A stretch of 64,000 nt of DNA. It comes from Chaetorhynchus papuensis. Its lineage: Eukaryota; Chordata; Aves; Passeriformes; Rhipiduridae. The position numbers and the translations under genes were made by a program. Below the pieces are notes generated by a model that saw nothing but the letters and a program-made list of their open reading frames with translations, made no database searches and had not been told where the DNA came from. Positions 62,401-64,000 of the stretch are shown here, in pieces. Position 1 is the stretch's first letter. Every line of letters starts with the position of its first letter. The DNA lies in NCBI GenBank assembly GCA_013396525.1, contig VWYX01000342.1:186001-250000 (forward strand), given 5' to 3'.

Positions 62401-62618
62401 ATTACACTACAGGCAACTTTTAGCAGCTGGCTTTGACTCACCCTATCTGAAATGACTTCAAGCACATTAATGTTTACCTGAAAAAGACCGTTTTTATTGA
62501 AGAAAGTAAACTGAGCCCTGGATATAACTTCAAACTCGTCCTGACTTAAATTCTTCAGTAAACTTGGTGGCAGAACAACAGAAGCGAAGGCACTTGTCTG
62601 ATCCTTGTCAAAATCTAT
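38309..62618 (-). CDS. ADGRG6: Adhesion G-protein-coupled receptor G6 (GPR126), 3' half of the gene, 11 exons
   Basis: Joined minus-strand exons: 62618-62478, 59415-59299, 58185-58140, 56468-56362, 53624-53497, 52176-51908, 50297-50183, 49165-48882, 44916-44815, 42891-42739, 38487-38309. They total 1641 nt, or 546 residues plus stop; every junction keeps phase and every intron is GT-AG. Fragment residues: GAIN end 1-137, GPS cleavage between L130 and T131, TM1 about 153-179, TM2 190-212, TM3 220-247, TM4 260-282, TM5 315-341, then TM6, TM7 and a Ser-rich tail. The match to human GPR126, as I remember it, is close throughout the 7TM core, for example WMGLEA and FLLGMTWGFAF. The ADGRG2 paralogue has a different tail. 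Known of the family: a self-cleaved surface receptor that raises cAMP, is needed for Schwann-cell myelination, and binds collagen IV and laminin-211. The 5' exons lie outside the window, so no start codon is visible. Confidence 0.97.
38488..42738 (-). other. ADGRG6: ADGRG6 intron before the terminal exon (4.3 kb)
   Basis: The largest complete intron in the window. It contains a GC-richer patch at about 41310-41520, followed by a plus-strand AATAAA. I looked by eye for the alternative C-terminal exon (GQVLVKTGPC tail) and did not find it. Confidence 0.75.
42739..42891 (-). CDS. ADGRG6: ADGRG6 exon: Ser-rich cytoplasmic tail
   Basis: This 153-nt exon (phase 1 to phase 1) encodes DWSKTATNIIKKSSDNLG, then [20 protein letters not shown], and ends RNSHT. 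The acceptor is CATTTTTAG and the donor CAG|GTGAGT. The match to the human tail is close. The many Ser and Thr residues are potential phosphorylation sites. Confidence 0.96.
42892..44814 (-). other. ADGRG6: ADGRG6 intron (1.9 kb)
   Basis: Ordinary AT-rich intron between helix 8 and the tail exon. Nothing was recognised. Confidence 0.8.
44815..44916 (-). CDS. ADGRG6: ADGRG6 exon: end of TM7 and helix 8
   Basis: This 102-nt exon (phase 1 to phase 1) encodes LFIFVFHCAMKENVQKQW and then RRHLCCGRFRLADNS. The acceptor is CGTCACAG and the donor CAG|GTAAAG. The CC pair after helix 8 is a plausible palmitoylation site, by analogy only. The nearly identical human sequence separates ADGRG6 from ADGRG2, which diverges soon after this point. 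Confidence 0.97.
45198..45311. repeat. G/T-rich low-complexity tract in an ADGRG6 intron
   Basis: Runs of T separated by G, GG, GGG and GGGGG extend for about 114 bases. In the ADGRG6 transcript the tract reads as A/C-rich. Long open frames here (rich in Phe, Gly and Trp) are artefacts of composition. Confidence 0.85.
47984..48138. repeat. Diverged local duplication of about 60 bp
   Basis: The segments 47984-48045 and 48077-48138 share TTTTTATCTCAATATTTGTG / TTTTATATCAATATGTGTG, then ATAACACATGC / ATAACGCATGC, then CAATGATATTCTTGAG / CAATGACCTTCTTGGG. They are about 93 bases apart. This is an old tandem duplication or two copies of a short repeat. Confidence 0.65.
48882..49165 (-). CDS. ADGRG6: ADGRG6 exon: TM5, TM6 and TM7
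   Basis: This 284-nt exon (phase 2 to phase 1) starts after TTTTTTACAG. It encodes the loop-2 Cys-Trp (FCWIKNE), TM5 (FYVTCAGYFGIMFL...), a basic third intracellular loop (GRNGKRTNRSLKEE), TM6 (VSLTFLLGMTWGFAFFAW) and most of TM7 (LAFLYLFSIFNSLQG). The donor is AAG|GTAAGC. It is the longest exon in the window and the most diagnostic for the ADGRG family. Confidence 0.98.
49166..50182 (-). other. ADGRG6: ADGRG6 intron (1.0 kb)
   Basis: Intron between loop 2 and TM5. No feature was recognised. Confidence 0.8.
50183..50297 (-). CDS. ADGRG6: ADGRG6 exon: TM4 and extracellular loop 2
   Basis: This 115-nt exon (phase 1 to phase 2) encodes GLPALVIAIVLAS followed by a polar loop containing NTNASHIYGKELYG and a Gly/Asp-rich stretch. 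The acceptor is TTGTGTTACAG and the donor CTT|GTGAGT. Between LAS and FCW the loop has 25 residues, against 19 in human GPR126 as I recall it. It also has an NAS sequon. Confidence 0.94.
50298..51907 (-). other. ADGRG6: ADGRG6 intron (1.6 kb)
   Basis: Contains an AT-rich TATA/CATA tract at about 50805-50870. A 103-codon minus-strand open frame at 51313-51624 lies wholly inside the intron and resembles no family I know. Confidence 0.8.
51908..52176 (-). CDS. ADGRG6: ADGRG6 exon: TM2, TM3 and start of TM4
   Basis: This 269-nt exon (phase 2 to phase 1) encodes the first intracellular loop (KLRRDYPSK), TM2 (ILMNLSTALLFLN...), extracellular loop 1, TM3 and the start of TM4 (YILKFCIIGWG). TM3 includes the family-B2 signature WMGLEAVHMY. 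The Cys in GLCIAVA is the usual partner for the loop-2 disulfide. The donor is GGG|GTGAGT. The open frame runs on past the donor into the intron and should not be read as coding there. Confidence 0.97.
52177..53496 (-). other. ADGRG6: ADGRG6 intron (1.3 kb)
   Basis: Intron between the TM1 and TM2 exons, with an A-rich stretch near 52438-52545. Nothing else was recognised. Confidence 0.8.
53497..53624 (-). CDS. ADGRG6: ADGRG6 exon: linker and TM1
   Basis: This 128-nt exon (phase 0 to phase 2) starts after TCTCTCGCAG with the linker DLQRTVTQIDPQNTK. It then encodes TM1, which starts VLTFITYIGCGISAIF and ends TLLTYIAFE. The donor is TGA|GTAAGT. The human counterpart reads DLPRSASQLDARNTKVLTF. 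Confidence 0.96.
53625..56361 (-). other. ADGRG6: ADGRG6 intron (2.7 kb)
   Basis: This intron separates the GPS exon from TM1. It holds a short ATT repeat at 56222-56240 and a T-rich run at about 55690-55712. No gene was seen. Confidence 0.8.
56362..56468 (-). CDS. ADGRG6: ADGRG6 exon: GPS cleavage site and tethered agonist
   Basis: This 107-nt exon (phase 1 to phase 0) encodes GGNGGWNPAGC through CLCNHLTHFGVLM. All GPS hallmarks are present: the GW pair, the cysteines GC and CLC, and the HLT tripeptide at 56380-56388. Known of adhesion GPCRs: the chain is cut between Leu and Thr, and the new N-terminus (THFGVLM here) acts as the tethered agonist. That segment is identical to human as I remember it, so cleavage competence is likely. 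The donor is ATG|GTAGGC. Confidence 0.96.
56469..58139 (-). other. ADGRG6: ADGRG6 intron (1.7 kb)
   Basis: AT-rich intron within the GPS-coding region. No exon or repeat was recognised. Confidence 0.8.
58140..58185 (-). CDS. ADGRG6: ADGRG6 micro-exon: start of the GPS motif
   Basis: This 46-nt exon (phase 0 to phase 1) encodes EDPKPTCVFWDMNKN plus the first base of a Gly codon. It supplies the first conserved Cys and Trp of the GPS motif (CVFWD; human CAFWD). The acceptor is TATTCTTAG and the donor ATG|GTAAGT. It is too short to be found as an ORF and is placed by its splice sites and by homology. Confidence 0.93.
58186..59298 (-). other. ADGRG6: ADGRG6 intron (1.1 kb)
   Basis: Plain intronic sequence between two GAIN exons. 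Nothing notable was seen. Confidence 0.8.
59299..59415 (-). CDS. ADGRG6: ADGRG6 exon: GAIN domain segment
   Basis: This 117-nt exon is phase 0 to phase 0 and encodes 39 residues, from DAENPANLTSF to IKHTKIQ. The acceptor is CTTTTGAAG|GATG and the donor CAG|GTAAAA. It carries the GAIN core strand ACSIGNLTIQ (human ACSIGNITIQ) and two NLT sequons. A second AG six bases into the exon (GATGCAG) could serve as an alternative acceptor, but the first one gives the better match in length to the human exon. Confidence 0.94.
59416..62477 (-). other. ADGRG6: ADGRG6 intron (3.1 kb)
   Basis: AT-rich intronic DNA with a T-rich run near 61705-61730. I saw no exon or recognisable repeat in it. Confidence 0.8.
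62478..62618 (-). CDS. ADGRG6: ADGRG6 exon: GAIN domain segment
   Basis: This 141-nt exon has phase 0 at both ends and encodes 47 residues, from IDFDKDQ to NKNGLFQ. The acceptor is TTTTATTTTACAG and the donor CAG|GTAAAC. It aligns with the human GPR126 GAIN segment containing ASVILPPNLLENLS and RAQFTFFNKTGLFQ. The sequon NLS is a possible N-glycosylation site. The exon before it was not found, so this is the most 5' coding exon of the window. Confidence 0.95.
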
Positions 62619-64000
62619 CTGTAAAATAAAAACCACAAAAGAACATGTTCAAACAATAAACAAACCATCTGTTGTCCACAACTGGTTTCACACTCTTACA
62701 CAGAAATATCTAGATATGGGACTAGAACCAATCAACACTAAAATGACTTGTGTCTATGTAAGAGTTGATGCAATAAATAAATTTTAAAGGCTAGGGAGGT
62801 TTTCCACCTTTCCAGCATGAGATCAGCCTTCTGCTACAAAAAGGTATTAGATAAAACCAACAAAGAAGCAAACTCCTCCACTGCTACAATGATGATTTGG
62901 AAATAATGAGATGGCAATTATGACAGTCATAATCATTTTCAGTAATGCTCAAGATACTTTTCCTCATAGCAAACAATATTGAGAACTAAAAAATATGCTC
63001 CGAATCTTTCTTTCTTAAACTGTATTAGTTGGCTTGATCTGCACATCTGAAATAATTTTCTTATGAGCTTTTATAGTTTCTCTGTTACAAAAAAGGAGAT
63101 TTAAAAATTATTAGTGTCACTTCTCCATATTTATTGTGCTATGTAGAACAAAAAAAGACACTTTCTGACATCATATAAATTCAATCTATACTGGCAATGT
63201 ATCAGACATCTAAAAGCCCTCTGTGGCCCAGGGATCTAACAAATGAGGAGGAAATAAAAGAGGAAGCAACCCTGCATTTTATTAGCAATTCTATGATGGA
63301 TCTCTTTCCCACCATGGCCTACTCAACGTGTGCCACCATATCCCTTGAAAGAAGGGGAGCAAGCCAGCTCACAGTGGTTCTATAGCAAAAGCATTTAAGA
63401 GTTTTACTGTGAGATATGGAAACTCCCAGTGCTGACTTCCCCAGAGGCATCCTGGTCACGTATTTATGCCTCTCATGGACAATCGTATAATTCTAAAAGC
63501 ACCACTAGCTAATAGAAAGTTAAAAGTCATAGGCTACTGACAGATTATTCACCCTTGGAAATCAGTAAGAAGTAGCTCATAGATATCTCCTGACACGGAT
63601 GACTGTAGTTCAAAACAAGGTTTTCAGAGGATAATTCTGCCACAGTAAACTGAAAGTGTGTATGTGATAAAGATGTCCCATTAGGCATTGTCTGCAAATA
63701 GAGTGGAAGAGGCTTCTCCAAAGAAGCATGGATATATTGCAGGAACAATTTAATAATATGAATCACCAAAACCTTAGTCAAAGGTTTGGCAAGAAACACA
63801 AAGACAGAGTGGACTGAAATAGAATCTTTCCAAATTGCCATGGATAAATTTGCTTGGTATCTACCTCAAGAAAAAAATACCAAAAAAAATCTGGAAACAT
63901 TCTGACATGCAGCTTGAAGAGTTTAATGTTCCCTGATGAGCCTAGGATAGATCATCTCATCACTAGTGAAAAACCTGGGCTTTCACAAGGGAATCTCCCT
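62619..64000 (-). other. ADGRG6: ADGRG6 intron, cut by the window edge
   Basis: No further ADGRG6 exon was recognised. The expected upstream GAIN segment, ending in a phase-0 exon, is absent, so this intron extends past 64000. A possible exon at about 63.55-63.69 kb was examined and rejected. Confidence 0.7.

Noticed and set aside
38309..62618. Assignment to the paralogue ADGRG2 (GPR64)
   Set aside because: The 7TM core is similar, but the tail (DWSKTATNIIKKSSDNLG and the terminal VIDKVKGYCN exon) matches ADGRG6, not the ADGRG2 tail.
63551..63690. Possible upstream ADGRG6 exon (CTCTATTTGCAG acceptor, frame with MPNGTSLSHTHFQFTVAEL)
   Set aside because: The available donor gives a phase that does not join the next exon, the other frames have stops, and the residues do not match the GAIN segment expected before IDFDKD.

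Overview
The window looks like nuclear DNA from a bird. It is AT-rich and gene-sparse, the coding sequence is split by GT-AG introns, and the repeats are avian: a 3' fragment of a CR1 LINE ending in the usual ATTCTATGATTC tail, an antisense CR1 fragment, and LTRs of the family that begins TGTCCTGGTTTYAGCT. That LTR family suggests a neoavian bird, but this is inference. No bacterial-type operon, CRISPR array, or rRNA or tRNA gene was recognised.

The one gene I can support is the 3' half of ADGRG6 (GPR126), an adhesion G-protein-coupled receptor, on the minus strand. Eleven coding exons run from 62618 down to the stop codon at 38309-38311. They join in phase into 547 codons (546 residues plus stop) with no frameshift. 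They encode the end of the GAIN domain, the GPS autoproteolysis site (HL/T) with its tethered agonist (THFGVLM), all seven membrane helices, and the cytoplasmic tail ending in the long C-terminal form (...STKF). The exons for the CUB, pentraxin-like, SEA and hormone-receptor regions must lie beyond position 64000. The 3' UTR probably extends to between about 37.3 and 35.7 kb.

From 1 to about 35.7 kb the window is intergenic DNA downstream of ADGRG6. In mammals this side faces HIVEP2. It holds CR1 fragments (1062-1466, 13913-14156), an almost complete solo LTR with an assembly gap inside it (3855-4408), a truncated relative of that LTR (24260-24351), a second LTR-like element (28101-28364), a CpG-rich patch (26338-26760) and an isolated exon-like open segment just before it (25795-25928). 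The introns hold low-complexity tracts, a diverged local duplication and a GC-rich patch. I found no convincing undescribed biological system. The most useful leads are the CpG patch with its neighbouring exon-like segment, the C-terminal isoform and enlarged extracellular loop 2 of ADGRG6, and the regulatory-looking LTR at 28.1 kb.
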